From Clostridia bacterium (lineage in GTDB: Bacteria; Bacillota; Clostridia; Oscillospirales; CAG-272), in the NCBI GenBank assembly GCA_024404505.1, contig JAKSPU010000018.1, positions 1 through 32,878 of the forward strand: DNA of 32,878 nucleotides. Direction: 5' to 3'. The translations under genes and the position numbers were made by a program. Of this stretch, positions 13,381 to 24,055 are shown one piece after another. A model generated the notes under the pieces. The model saw nothing but the letters and a program-made list of their open reading frames with translations, did not search any database and was not told the DNA's origin. Every line of letters begins with the position of its first letter. Position 1 is the first letter of the stretch.

Positions 13381-14217
13381 TTGGTTCATATCCGCATGAA
13401 GGACGTAATGTTTCGGATTGCGGGCCAGAATGCAAGGATTGCAGGCGGCACTTTGTGCCGCCTGCTTTCCGGTTTTGAGGCTCCCGAATCCGAGAAAGAT
13501 CAACAACCCATTTGTACCATCGCCGAAGCGACAGGTACGGCTCAATTCGATATAATCAATCTGACACCCGATTTTCAGGTCCGTCACGTGCTCAGCACGG
13601 TCGAGGATCCGAGCGGTGTCGCGCTGGCTGACGAGGACTTCTCTCATATTTCCATTACTTTCGGTGAGAGCAAGGACGAAAGCCTGATGGAGCTGCTGCT
13701 GGCAGCGTTCTACTCCCGTCTGGTCGCCTTCCGGACCGTTCTGGTCCACGCGTCCGTCGTTGACGTGCCGGGCTTGGGCGGTGTGATGTTTGTGGGCCGG
13801 TCCGGTATCGGAAAGACCACGCAGGCCATGCTGTGGTCCATGTACCGGAACGCTGAGATCATCAACGGCGACAAGGTGTTCCTGTCCCTGAACGAGGCCG
13901 GTGACACCGTGACGGCGCACGGCAACCCGTGGAAGGGCTCTTCTCCGTATTGCCTGAACAAGAGCACGACGCTGAAAGGCATCGTGGTGCTGGATCAGGC
14001 CAAGACCAATACCATCCGTCAGTTGAACGATCTGGAAGTCCTGAACGAGTACGTCACGCATATATTCATGCCCATGTGGAACGGGCAGTCGACGGATCAG
14101 GTCATGGAGACGATCGGCGGTATGATGCCGCTGGTGCCCGTGTTCAAGCTCGCCTGCCGTCCCGAGCAGGAGGCTGTGGACATGACCTTCCGCGCGATCT
14201 TCGGCAGCGAGGTGTGA
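13381..14217 (+). CDS. HPr-kinase-like P-loop protein of the RiPP locus (ScmC/HprK-like)
   Basis: A 278-residue protein of the HPr kinase/PEP-carboxykinase-like P-loop group found in lasso-peptide and radical-SAM peptide clusters. Walker A is GRSGIGKTT (Lys145 if the TTG at 13381 is the start), followed by the downstream block IINGDKVFL and a Gly-rich HGNPWKGSS segment. The regulatory HPr-binding features of true HprK are not evident. It may phosphorylate or otherwise modify the peptide, as HprK-like enzymes do in some lasso peptides; this is inferred. The start is uncertain: TTG 13381 (AAGGG 10 bases upstream, directly after the precursor stop), ATG 13396, or ATG 13408 (AAGGA 4 bases upstream). 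A strong hairpin lies within the first 30 codons. Confidence 0.8.
   Translation: MVHIRMKDVMFRIAGQNARIAGGTLCRLLSGFEAPESEKDQQPICTIAEATGTAQFDIINLTPDFQVRHVLSTVEDPSGVALADEDFSHISITFGESKDESLMELLLAAFYSRLVAFRTVLVHASVVDVPGLGGVMFVGRSGIGKTTQAMLWSMYRNAEIINGDKVFLSLNEAGDTVTAHGNPWKGSSPYCLNKSTTLKGIVVLDQAKTNTIRQLNDLEVLNEYVTHIFMPMWNGQSTDQVMETIGGMMPLVPVFKLACRPEQEAVDMTFRAIFGSEV
13441..13476 (+). terminator. Intragenic attenuator hairpin downstream of the precursor gene
   Basis: A perfect 11-bp GC-rich stem, GCAGGCGGCAC (13441-13451) / GTGCCGCCTGC (13455-13465), has a TTT loop and is followed by TTTCCGGTTTT. It begins 60 bases after the precursor stop but lies inside the kinase-like frame. It would let most transcripts end after the precursor and so give excess precursor over enzymes, as is typical of RiPP loci. 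Confidence 0.55.
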
Positions 14218-14220
14218 TCT

Positions 14221-14736
14221 TTGGAACAATCAACGCAGACTCAGGAGGTCGATCGTTTCTCCATGCTCCGGATCATGAGCGGTATGCCGGATCAGACCGA
14301 GTTTTCGCTCAAGGTGACGGGCAGCAGCATGGTCCCGACCTTTCTTGACAAGCAGAGCATGGCGTGGCTCAAAAAGGACGCCGCCTATACGCCCCGCGCG
14401 GGCGACGTGGTTTTCTTCATCCGTGAGGATGGCGCTTTTGTGCTGCACCGGATCCTGAAGATCCGCAAGGACGGCAAGCTGGTGATGAACGGTGACGCCC
14501 AGACGTGGACCGAGGTCATCGACCCTGCCCAGATCATGGCACGCATGACGCACTATGTCCAGAAGCCCGGCGGCAAGGACCGCAGCGCAGACAGCTTCTA
14601 CTGCCGGAATTGGCAGTGGTGGTGGCGCAAGCTGCGTCCCATCCACGCGATCTGGGCCCGCCTCTACTACTATTGGCACCGCATACCCTACAAGCTGGGT
14701 ATCAAAAAGGATGTAATCGAAACCTCCGCAGAATGA
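14221..14736 (+). CDS. S26/SipW-type Ser-His peptidase, likely leader peptidase
   Basis: A 171-residue member of the S24/S26 serine peptidase fold. The nucleophile is Ser36 in TGSSMVPTF, the general base His76 in VLHRI, and the acid Asp92 (NGDAQ) or Asp101 (DPAQI). A His in place of the usual Lys marks the SipW/eukaryotic-type branch, and the Ser-His distance of 40 residues equals that recalled for SipW. There is no N-terminal membrane anchor, unlike true signal peptidases. The C-terminus (about 128-165) is Trp/Tyr/Arg-rich and could bind the membrane surface. As the exporter lacks a peptidase domain, this enzyme is the best candidate to cut the leader. The start codon is probably TTG, with GAGGTG upstream, 3 bases after the preceding stop; ATG at 14263 is a less likely alternative. 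Confidence 0.85.
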   Translation: MEQSTQTQEVDRFSMLRIMSGMPDQTEFSLKVTGSSMVPTFLDKQSMAWLKKDAAYTPRAGDVVFFIREDGAFVLHRILKIRKDGKLVMNGDAQTWTEVIDPAQIMARMTHYVQKPGGKDRSADSFYCRNWQWWWRKLRPIHAIWARLYYYWHRIPYKLGIKKDVIETSAE

Positions 14737-14753
14737 CTGCGGAGGTTTTTTGT
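14721..14753 (+). terminator. Terminator of the RiPP operon
   Basis: A perfect 10-bp stem, AACCTCCGCA (14721-14730) / TGCGGAGGTT (14738-14747), is followed by TTTTTG. It overlaps the peptidase stop codon and closes the locus. Confidence 0.9.
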
Positions 14754-14763
14754 TGTGGGAGAT

Positions 14764-14873
14764 GCGTGTGGGGCTCTGCCCCACGCCCCGGGACGCTTGC
14801 AGGGCTCTGCCCAGCACATTCTGAAGGGCAAGCCCTTCAGACGCTTAAACCCTTCTTGAAAGAAGGGTTTAAG
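14764..14873. repeat. Composite hairpin repeat, copy 2 (inverted relative to copy 1)
   Basis: It contains GTGGGGC/GCCCCAC (14768-14784), CTGAAGGGC/GCCCTTCAG (14821-14840) and the TTAAACCC hairpin (14844-14873). The first and last are the reverse complement of the block at 50-110; the middle part has no counterpart there. No gene is seen from 14737 to 14988. The rest of that gap (14874-14988) shows nothing recognisable. Confidence 0.8.
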
Positions 14874-14988
14874 GATCCCAAGAACTCTCATACAAGGTAA
14901 GAATTGATCTCGGAACGCTATCCGTCAGGGTGAGGGTGGAAGTGTATGAGGAGAGAAAGCGGTCAGTTGTGACGTCAGAACGGCAAGC

Positions 14989-15534
14989 CTACCTTTTAAT
15001 TATCCCGAGTTCCTTTTCCAGCGTGGCAGCATCCACCACCCGGTAGTGCGGCGCGTATGCTTCACGGTATTCCGGGCTGTGCGATACGGGCGGCAGACCG
15101 GGGATCCGGAGGTATTCGTCAAGGTACGTGTCCAGCGCGGCGCGGTCAAACCGGAACGAACCGCTGTCCGCTGCTTCCCGCAGCAGGGAGAGGCTGTCCT
15201 CAAACGCTGCCCGCGTGCCTTTGATCAGCGGCGCGGACGCAATGAACACGGCTGCCAGCCGGTCCGGCGCAAGACCGTGTGCGTCCAGCGCGGACAGATG
15301 CACGCGGACGATACCGCGCGACCCTTGACCGGGGACCGCGATGACCTCGGCCAGCGGACCCGCCGTCTGCGGGACGGAAGCGTACTCGGCGTTCAGGTAC
15401 CGGCGGCAGGCTTCCTCGTCGCGGATCAGGTGTCCTCCGCCGAATACGGCCTGATAGACCAGCTTGACGGCGTCGGTCGGCTGCATGGCCGGATAGGCAG
15501 CCGCGTGCGCGGCGATGACGGCGGATGTGATCAT
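14989..15534 (-). CDS. Conserved protein of unknown function
   Basis: A 181-residue soluble protein. It resembles an unnamed clostridial family recognised by a block like DAVKLVYQAVFGGGHLI near residue 22-38 and a later RVHL block. I cannot assign an enzyme activity. The two conserved His (in GGGHL and VRVHL) could be catalytic or metal-binding. AGGAGG lies 8 bases before the ATG at 15534, and the gene has its own promoter (15609-15637). It is divergent from the acyltransferase gene and no partner is obvious. There is no signal peptide or membrane segment. Confidence 0.75.
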   Translation of the reverse strand: MITSAVIAAHAAAYPAMQPTDAVKLVYQAVFGGGHLIRDEEACRRYLNAEYASVPQTAGPLAEVIAVPGQGSRGIVRVHLSALDAHGLAPDRLAAVFIASAPLIKGTRAAFEDSLSLLREAADSGSFRFDRAALDTYLDEYLRIPGLPPVSHSPEYREAYAPHYRVVDAATLEKELGIIKR

Positions 15535-15608
15535 GTCCGGTACCTCCTGATGTTCTGATCATGGAAATGTGAGCATGGGGCCGCATCGGTACGGCCTCCG
15601 ATACCCGG

Positions 15609-15637
15609 ATTATACCACAGCGTCTGCCGTGTGTCAA
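15609..15637 (-). promoter_or_regulatory. Promoter of the conserved unknown gene
   Basis: On the minus strand TTGACA (15632-15637), a 17-bp spacer and TATAAT (15609-15614) with extended -10 TGG. Confidence 0.85.
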
Positions 15638-15684
15638 GAAATAAAACGGAAACAAAAGAATTTACACGCATTTTCTCGCATCTC

Positions 15685-15713
15685 TTGACAGGCGCGGCTG
15701 GCTGTGCTATACT
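15685..15713 (+). promoter_or_regulatory. Promoter of the acyltransferase-SGNH unit
   Basis: TTGACA (15685-15690), a 17-bp spacer and TATACT (15708-15713) with extended -10 TGC, about 48 bases from the divergent -35. The predicted start near 15720 excludes the long upstream frame extension of the acyltransferase. Confidence 0.8.
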
Positions 15714-15799
15714 TTTTGTGAACGATTGTGAATCGGCCCGGACATCGCTCCGCCGATCCGACGGCCGGCACCGACCGGGGAGGAGACAGAGAACAAATA

Positions 15800-17083
15800 A
15801 TGAAGATAAAAACCGTGCAGGCGGATTGGGACAAGGTCGCTGCTATGCCGCGTCCCGCCCATTTCAAGCCCCGAAAGCCCAATATCCTTTTCCGCACCGT
15901 CATGCGTGCCGCCTCTTCGTCCGACTTGAGGGCGGTCCGCTTTTCCTATACGGACAGCCGTCCCGCCGACATCAAGGATCTGCCCTGTCTGATCCTCATG
16001 AATCACTCCAGCTTCACGGATCTGGAGATCGTATCGCGCATCCTGTATCCCAAGCCCTACGGCATCGTCTGCACGGCGGACGGCTTCGTGGGCAAAAAGT
16101 GGCTTATGCGGCAGCTCGGCTGTATCCCGACGCAGAAATTTGTGAGCGACGTGACCCTGATCAAGGATATCCGCAGTGCCCTTTGCGAGCAGGAAATGAG
16201 CGTCCTGATGTACCCGGAGGCCAGCTACACCTTTGACGGCACCGCCACCGGTCTGCCCGACAGTCTCGGCGGCCTGATCAAGCTGCTGGACGTACCGGTC
16301 GTCATGATCCGCACCGAGGGTGCCTTCGCTCGTGATCCGCTGTACAACTGCCTGCAAAAGCGGGACGTGACCGTCACGGCAGACATCAGCCTGCTGATGG
16401 ATACCGACCGCAGCCGCGCCATGTCAGCGGATGAGATCAACACGATCCTGCGCGGCACATTTGCCTATGACCATTTCGCATGGCAGCGGGATAAGAAGAT
16501 CGCCGTGCCGGAGCCGTTCCGCGCGGACGGCTTGCACCGCATTCTGTACAAATGCCCAGCCTGCGGCGCCGAGGGGAAAACCGATGGGAAGGGAAGCGAA
16601 CTGCGCTGCGCCGCCTGCGGCAAGTCGTGGTTCATGAACGAGTACGGTGTCCTGAACGCCCGGAAGGGGGAAACGGAGTTTTCCCATATCCCGGATTGGT
16701 ACGCATGGGAGCGGAGTGAAGTCCGGCGCGCGCTGACCGACGGCACCTACTCGCTGGACGTGCCTGTCCGTATCGGCGTCGTGCAGGACTACAAGGCGGT
16801 CTACATGGTCGGAGAGGGTCGGCTGACGCACGGGCTTGACGGCTTCCGCCTCACCGGCTGTGACGGGCAGCTGGAATATATCCGAAAGCCGCTGGCGTCG
16901 TACAGCCTGTATGCCGATTACTATTGGTACGAGCTGGGGGACGTCATCATCATCGGGGACAAGGGCCGTCAGTTCTGCTGCTTCCCGCCCGAGGGGACGC
17001 CCGTCGCCAAAGCAAGGCTGGCTGCCGAGGAGTTGTATAAAATGGTCCGTCAGACCAGACGGAACCCGGCGCAGAGCAGTTGA
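15800..17083 (+). CDS. PlsC-type acyltransferase with a C-terminal zinc ribbon and extra domain
   Basis: A 427-residue protein. The acyltransferase domain (about 20-250) has block I NHSSFTD (His69, Asp74, the HX4D catalytic pair), a block III-like YPEASYTFDG, and the IRTEGAF stretch. Usual bacterial PlsC is about 200-250 residues. Here a two-CxxC zinc ribbon (CPACG...CAACG) follows, then a beta-rich domain of about 120 residues. The enzyme presumably transfers an acyl chain to lysophosphatidate or a related glycolipid at the membrane face; the role of the extension is unknown. ATG 15800 is chosen because the longer frame extends into the leader, but the ribosome binding site is distant (GGAGGAG about 14 bases away). 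The next gene starts 43 bases later. Confidence 0.8.
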   Translation: MKIKTVQADWDKVAAMPRPAHFKPRKPNILFRTVMRAASSSDLRAVRFSYTDSRPADIKDLPCLILMNHSSFTDLEIVSRILYPKPYGIVCTADGFVGKKWLMRQLGCIPTQKFVSDVTLIKDIRSALCEQEMSVLMYPEASYTFDGTATGLPDSLGGLIKLLDVPVVMIRTEGAFARDPLYNCLQKRDVTVTADISLLMDTDRSRAMSADEINTILRGTFAYDHFAWQRDKKIAVPEPFRADGLHRILYKCPACGAEGKTDGKGSELRCAACGKSWFMNEYGVLNARKGETEFSHIPDWYAWERSEVRRALTDGTYSLDVPVRIGVVQDYKAVYMVGEGRLTHGLDGFRLTGCDGQLEYIRKPLASYSLYADYYWYELGDVIIIGDKGRQFCCFPPEGTPVAKARLAAEELYKMVRQTRRNPAQSS

Positions 17084-17126
17084 CGGAACGGTTGAGAAAT
17101 GAAAGCAGCAAAGGAGACATAATCAT

Positions 17127-18206
17127 ATGGAAATCAAAGTACCGGACAAGAATCTCACCGTCGAGACCGCTCTCGGCGTGAATGACGTCGTGTTCCGCGA
17201 CGTGCGGACCAATCCCTTCGAGATATACGGCCTGTATGAGCCGCGGCGGCCCGGCGCGTTCCGCCGTCTGCCGGACGAGGTCGCCGAGGGGACCAATCCC
17301 GGCGTCGCCGAATTGAACGGGCACACCGCGGGAGGCCGCATCCGCTTCTCGACCGATTCACCTTACGTCGCCCTGCGCGTGAAGATGCCCGGCGTCTGCA
17401 AGATGCCGCATATGCCCCTGACCGGCAGCAGCGGCTTCGACCTCTACCTCGACGATCCCGCGTCGTCCGGCAGCCGTTACTTCCGCACCTTCATCCCGCC
17501 GATGGATATGCAGACGGGATATGAGTCCATCGTCCACTTCGGCAGCCGCAAGACGCGGTACATCACGATCAATTTCCCCACTTATAATCCCGTCACCGAG
17601 CTGTATCTCGGTCTCGCGGACGGCTCCTCGCTCGGCCGCGGCATGGCGTACCGTGATCTGCCGCCCGTAGTCTACTTCGGCAGCAGCATCACGCAGGGTG
17701 GATGCTCGTCCCGCCCCGGCAATACCTATCAGGCCGTCATCGGCCGCCGCTTCAACCTTGACCACGTCAATCTCGGCTTTTCCGGCAACGGACGCGCGGA
17801 GGGCAAGATCGTCGACTACTTGGCACACCTCCCGATGTGTGCGTTTGTGTCGGACTACGACCATAACGCGTGGAACGCGGACTATCTGTGGAAGACGCAC
17901 TACCCGCTGTACCGTGCCATCCGCGACGCGAATCCCGACCTGCCCTATATCATCATATCCCGTCCGGACTTCTTTGTAGACCCGGAGTGTCCTGCGCGCC
18001 GCGGCGCCGCCTACGACACCTACCGCCGCGCCCGTGAGGAGGGCGACAGACACGTTTATTGGATCGACGGTGAGTCCTTCTTCCGCGGCGAGTACGAGGA
18101 TATGTGTACGGTCGATACCTGCCACCCGAACGACTTCGGCTTTGCGCGCATGGCCGCCGTCATCGGCTGCGAGCTGGAGCGCGCGCTGATCGGCTGGGGA
18201 GATTGA
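17127..18206 (+). CDS. SGNH-type esterase with a GxDLY-type N-terminal domain
   Basis: A 359-residue two-domain esterase. The N-terminal beta domain (about 1-175) carries GFDLYLDD (103-110), the hallmark of the GxDLY domain found ahead of SGNH esterases. The catalytic domain starts at VVYFGSSITQGG (Ser187) and ends with VDTCHPND (Asp330, His333). Related proteins remove acetyl groups from plant or host glycans. No signal peptide is present. AAAGGAG precedes the ATG. It lies between the acyltransferase gene and a small unknown gene and is probably transcribed with them. The substrate is not known. Confidence 0.85.
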   Translation: MEIKVPDKNLTVETALGVNDVVFRDVRTNPFEIYGLYEPRRPGAFRRLPDEVAEGTNPGVAELNGHTAGGRIRFSTDSPYVALRVKMPGVCKMPHMPLTGSSGFDLYLDDPASSGSRYFRTFIPPMDMQTGYESIVHFGSRKTRYITINFPTYNPVTELYLGLADGSSLGRGMAYRDLPPVVYFGSSITQGGCSSRPGNTYQAVIGRRFNLDHVNLGFSGNGRAEGKIVDYLAHLPMCAFVSDYDHNAWNADYLWKTHYPLYRAIRDANPDLPYIIISRPDFFVDPECPARRGAAYDTYRRAREEGDRHVYWIDGESFFRGEYEDMCTVDTCHPNDFGFARMAAVIGCELERALIGWGD

Positions 18207-18212
18207 TCCGTG

Positions 18213-18854
18213 ATGGAATATACCGTTACCGCGTGGGGAAAGGAGTATTTTCTTGTCACGCCGGACGATCTGGAAACGGTGCTGGAAGGTTTTCACCACG
18301 TTGCGGTCGTCGGCGTGAAGCGGGGCTATACTGAAAGTGATCCTGCCGATTTCCATGCGTCTTACCGCACTCTCTACGACCGTCTTGCCGCCGGGGACAA
18401 GCTGCTGTGGGCGCGGGATTGGGGATTTGCCGGGCTGCATACCGGCCTGACCGACCACACGGAAAACGTCGCCTATGCACCGACGAAACGCCTGTCCGTC
18501 CCGGACTTTGCGGAGCCGTGCGTGGAGCTGCAGGCATTTGCCGTCAGAGCATGGAAGGATTCACCGCTGACCAAGGGCTGGGAGATCTCACAGAATCCGG
18601 AAAACATCCTCGGCCTCGTGATGTGCTTCCCGTCGAAGGTGCTGTATCCCGGGGGCGGGATCAGAACGTCCGACACGTTAGCGGACGTCACCGTGCGGGA
18701 CACGATCCGGTCGCGCTTGAAGACATTCATGAAGCCTCTGAAGGTCACGAACGGAGAAAAGACGGTCAATACCCGAATCCGGGTGTCGGAGGCCGCCAAG
18801 GCCGACCTGAGGCAGTTCTTCTTCATGAAGGATTCCGGATTGACGATTTTATAG
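18213..18854 (+). CDS. Hypothetical protein
   Basis: A 213-residue soluble protein that I do not recognise. It is mixed alpha/beta with several Trp and aromatic residues (ARDWGFAG, AVRAWKDSPL, a QNPEN stretch) and a basic C-terminal third (about 165-195) that could bind nucleic acid or membranes. ATG 18213 is preferred to the overlapping GTG 18210; GGGGAG is about 11 bases upstream. It starts 6 bases after the stop of the SGNH esterase and ends at a strong terminator, so it is the last gene of that unit. No function is claimed. Confidence 0.65.
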   Translation: MEYTVTAWGKEYFLVTPDDLETVLEGFHHVAVVGVKRGYTESDPADFHASYRTLYDRLAAGDKLLWARDWGFAGLHTGLTDHTENVAYAPTKRLSVPDFAEPCVELQAFAVRAWKDSPLTKGWEISQNPENILGLVMCFPSKVLYPGGGIRTSDTLADVTVRDTIRSRLKTFMKPLKVTNGEKTVNTRIRVSEAAKADLRQFFFMKDSGLTIL

Positions 18855-18857
18855 AAA

Positions 18858-18895
18858 AAAACCTGTCGGCTGCGAGCAGCAGCCGGCAGGTTTTC
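18858..18895 (+). terminator. Terminator after the SGNH esterase unit
   Basis: Stem CCTGTCGGCTGC (18862-18873) / GCAGCCGGCAGG (18879-18890) with one G-T pair, flanked by A and T runs (TTTTC after it). Confidence 0.85.
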
Positions 18896-18946
18896 ATTAA
18901 AGGTACGTGTTCTCGTTTTTTCTCTCCGGTAAAATGGATTATCTCT

Positions 18947-18970
18947 CCCCCTCCCGCGAACGGGAGGGGG
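18947..18970. repeat. Perfect CCCCCTCCCG hairpin
   Basis: Stem CCCCCTCCCG (18947-18956) / CGGGAGGGGG (18961-18970) with a CGAA loop. It lies just after the minus-strand membrane protein gene and may end its transcript, but no U-tract follows on either strand. Only this copy was noticed in the window. Confidence 0.6.
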
Positions 18971-19032
18971 CGCGGAGGATATACCGCGCGGTCAGCGTAA
19001 CGGCTCCGGCGATGCACGGGCCTTGCGCCCGA

Positions 19033-19944
19033 TCATTCGCCCTCCGGCGCCCCGTACACCCCGTGAATCCGCATCGCGCGGTACAACTCGGTCATTTCAG
19101 GGAAGACGCTGTCATCAAGCTCGACGGAGCCTTTCTGACCGTCTACCGAGCGGTATACGATCCGCAGACCGGACACATACGGCTGACTGCCCGTCATCAC
19201 TGGCGAGGCGGTCACGTGCCGGCTGCCCGGACGCAGGTATCGGGAAACCTCTGCTACGTTGTCCCAGCCGATCACCGTCGTGAAGCGGATGCCCATGAAC
19301 GACGTCACGTGCCGCAGCTCGTGCGCGTCCCATGAGAAGGAGTCGGCGGTCAGGCTGTCACGCGCCGCGAGACACCAGATGCCGGCGAGGAAAAATAACA
19401 TCAGGCTGCCTCCTGCCTGCTCTGCAAACAGCAGATTGAGAAGTCCGCCGATCACGAGCACGATGACAGCGGCGCGCGGGATGCCGGGGCTTGACAGACT
19501 CACAAGATAGTGTGTCTGCGCGTCGGGATCGGCGGCTTCCTCCGGCTCTTTTCTGCCTTTGGACACGCGATTCGGACGCATAAAACTCAAGCCGATCAAC
19601 ACCACGGTCAGCAGGATCGTCGCCGGGAGGATAAACACCGTCCAGCCGGAGAACGGCTCGGGCAGCGGGATCAGCGCACCGGTGTGTCCGGTCTCCTTCC
19701 CGATCACAGACAGACCGGACAGGAGGAATGTGACCCCGAGCACAGCGGCCATCATTTCAAGCGCGAAGATGAACCGCTCCCTGACGGTTGGCTTATCCTT
19801 GATCAGTCCCGGTGTGTCCGTGCTGCGGTACTGCCCGATGAACAGCTTCCAGATCTCGCGTGAGAGTGGGATCGTGACGGCGGCGATAACGGTCAGCACC
19901 GCACCGACAGCGGCAAAAATGATTCCGAACTGTAGATCGCTCAT
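19033..19944 (-). CDS. Multi-pass membrane protein of unknown function
   Basis: A 303-residue protein with about five membrane segments (roughly 6-27, 60-82, 98-120, 155-172 and 174-192), followed by a soluble C-terminal domain of about 110 residues. That domain has a beta pattern with TVIGWDNVAEVSRYL, reminiscent of bacterial PH-like domains. The first half has a large polar loop (about 30-58) and a Lys/Glu-rich loop (about 123-140). AAAGGAG lies 7 bases before the ATG. It starts 36 bases after the lacZ stop on the same strand with no terminator between, so it is probably co-transcribed with lacZ. It does not look like a sugar permease. Confidence 0.7.
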   Translation of the reverse strand: MSDLQFGIIFAAVGAVLTVIAAVTIPLSREIWKLFIGQYRSTDTPGLIKDKPTVRERFIFALEMMAAVLGVTFLLSGLSVIGKETGHTGALIPLPEPFSGWTVFILPATILLTVVLIGLSFMRPNRVSKGRKEPEEAADPDAQTHYLVSLSSPGIPRAAVIVLVIGGLLNLLFAEQAGGSLMLFFLAGIWCLAARDSLTADSFSWDAHELRHVTSFMGIRFTTVIGWDNVAEVSRYLRPGSRHVTASPVMTGSQPYVSGLRIVYRSVDGQKGSVELDDSVFPEMTELYRAMRIHGVYGAPEGE

Positions 19945-19980
19945 GGCGGGACTCCTTTCACATGATCTTTCCGATCCGGT

Positions 19981-23112
<3,132 letters not shown>

Positions 23113-23155
23113 TCATTTTGAATATATATGGAATGGGAAGAAAATCGCCTCTCTA

Positions 23156-23184
23156 ATGATACCATGATGATGACGGAAAGTCAA
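23156..23184 (-). promoter_or_regulatory. Promoter of lacZ
   Basis: On the minus strand TTGACT (23179-23184), a 17-bp spacer and TATCAT (23156-23161) with extended -10 TGG. It is followed by a leader of about 50 bases. Confidence 0.8.
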
Positions 23185-23224
23185 GCGCCGGGCAAAAAGA
23201 TTTTGACAAATTTGCCGAAAACCA

Positions 23225-23253
23225 TTTACAAACTGACAGGAATATGGTACAAT
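23225..23253 (+). promoter_or_regulatory. Promoter of rsuA
   Basis: TTTACA (23225-23230), a 17-bp spacer and TACAAT (23248-23253) with extended -10 TGG. It places the transcript start near 23260 and supports translation from ATG 23290 rather than from the upstream end of the open frame at 23128. Confidence 0.75.
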
Positions 23254-23289
23254 ATACGCTGTACAAGTACCCTGTATGCGGAGGAAGTC

Positions 23290-24009
23290 ATGCGACTCGA
23301 TAAGTACCTGAGCCTGTGCGGGAAGGCCAGCCGCACCGAAACGGCCAAGGCCGTGAAGGGCGGGGAAGTGCTGGTCAACGGCACTCCGGCCAAGCGCACC
23401 GACGTGCAGATCGACGAGAACGCCGATGCCGTCGTGTTCCGCGGAGAGCCGGTGATCTATCGGCAGTACACGTGGGTCATGCTGCACAAGCCGGACGGCG
23501 TGGTCAGCGCGACCGAGGACAGGCTGAAGGGTGAGCGCACTGTGCTGGACCTTTTGCCCGAGGAGCTGACGCGTCTGCGTCCGCCTCTGTTCCCCTGCGG
23601 ACGGCTCGACAAGCACACGACGGGACTCATCCTGCTCTGCAATGACGGCGCACTGTCGCATAAGCTGCTGTCGCCTGCCCGACACGTGGACAAGGCATAT
23701 GCCTTCACGGTCAAATTTTCCCTGTCGGCGCAGGATATATCCGCGCTGGAGACCGGTGTGGACATAGGGGGGTACGTTACCGCTCCCTGCACGATGGACG
23801 TGCAGGCAGGAGGCAGAGAAGGGCGCATCATCATCCACGAGGGCAAGTACCATCAGATCAAGCTGATGATGGAGGCAGTCCATAACCAGATCACTTCGCT
23901 GTCACGGCTCACCTTCGGTCCCCTTTCGCTCGACCCCGCACTCGCGCCGGGAGAATGGCGGCTGCTGACGGACGAGGAGATCGGCGCCCTGTCCGGCGCC
24001 GTACGATAA
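23290..24009 (+). CDS. rsuA: 16S rRNA pseudouridine synthase RsuA family
   Basis: A 239-residue enzyme with an N-terminal S4 RNA-binding domain (about 1-55, MRLDKYLSLCGKASRTE) and the RsuA/RluB-type catalytic domain. The catalytic Asp is Asp107 in CGRLDKHTTGL. The later block EGKYHQIKLM, corresponding to the usual EGRYHQVKRM, is present. It isomerises a uridine in rRNA, by family most likely the 16S position equivalent to U516. GGAGG lies 6 bases before the ATG. The following glycosidase gene begins 46 bases downstream without an obvious promoter. Confidence 0.9.
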   Translation: MRLDKYLSLCGKASRTETAKAVKGGEVLVNGTPAKRTDVQIDENADAVVFRGEPVIYRQYTWVMLHKPDGVVSATEDRLKGERTVLDLLPEELTRLRPPLFPCGRLDKHTTGLILLCNDGALSHKLLSPARHVDKAYAFTVKFSLSAQDISALETGVDIGGYVTAPCTMDVQAGGREGRIIIHEGKYHQIKLMMEAVHNQITSLSRLTFGPLSLDPALAPGEWRLLTDEEIGALSGAVR

Positions 24010-24055
24010 AAACAAGAGATAAACAACAGGATACGATGAAAAGGAGAACACGACC

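Noticed and set aside
14874-14988. Possible gene or RNA between the hairpin repeat and the conserved unknown gene
   Set aside because: No open frame with a ribosome binding site, no promoter and no recognisable RNA structure was seen.
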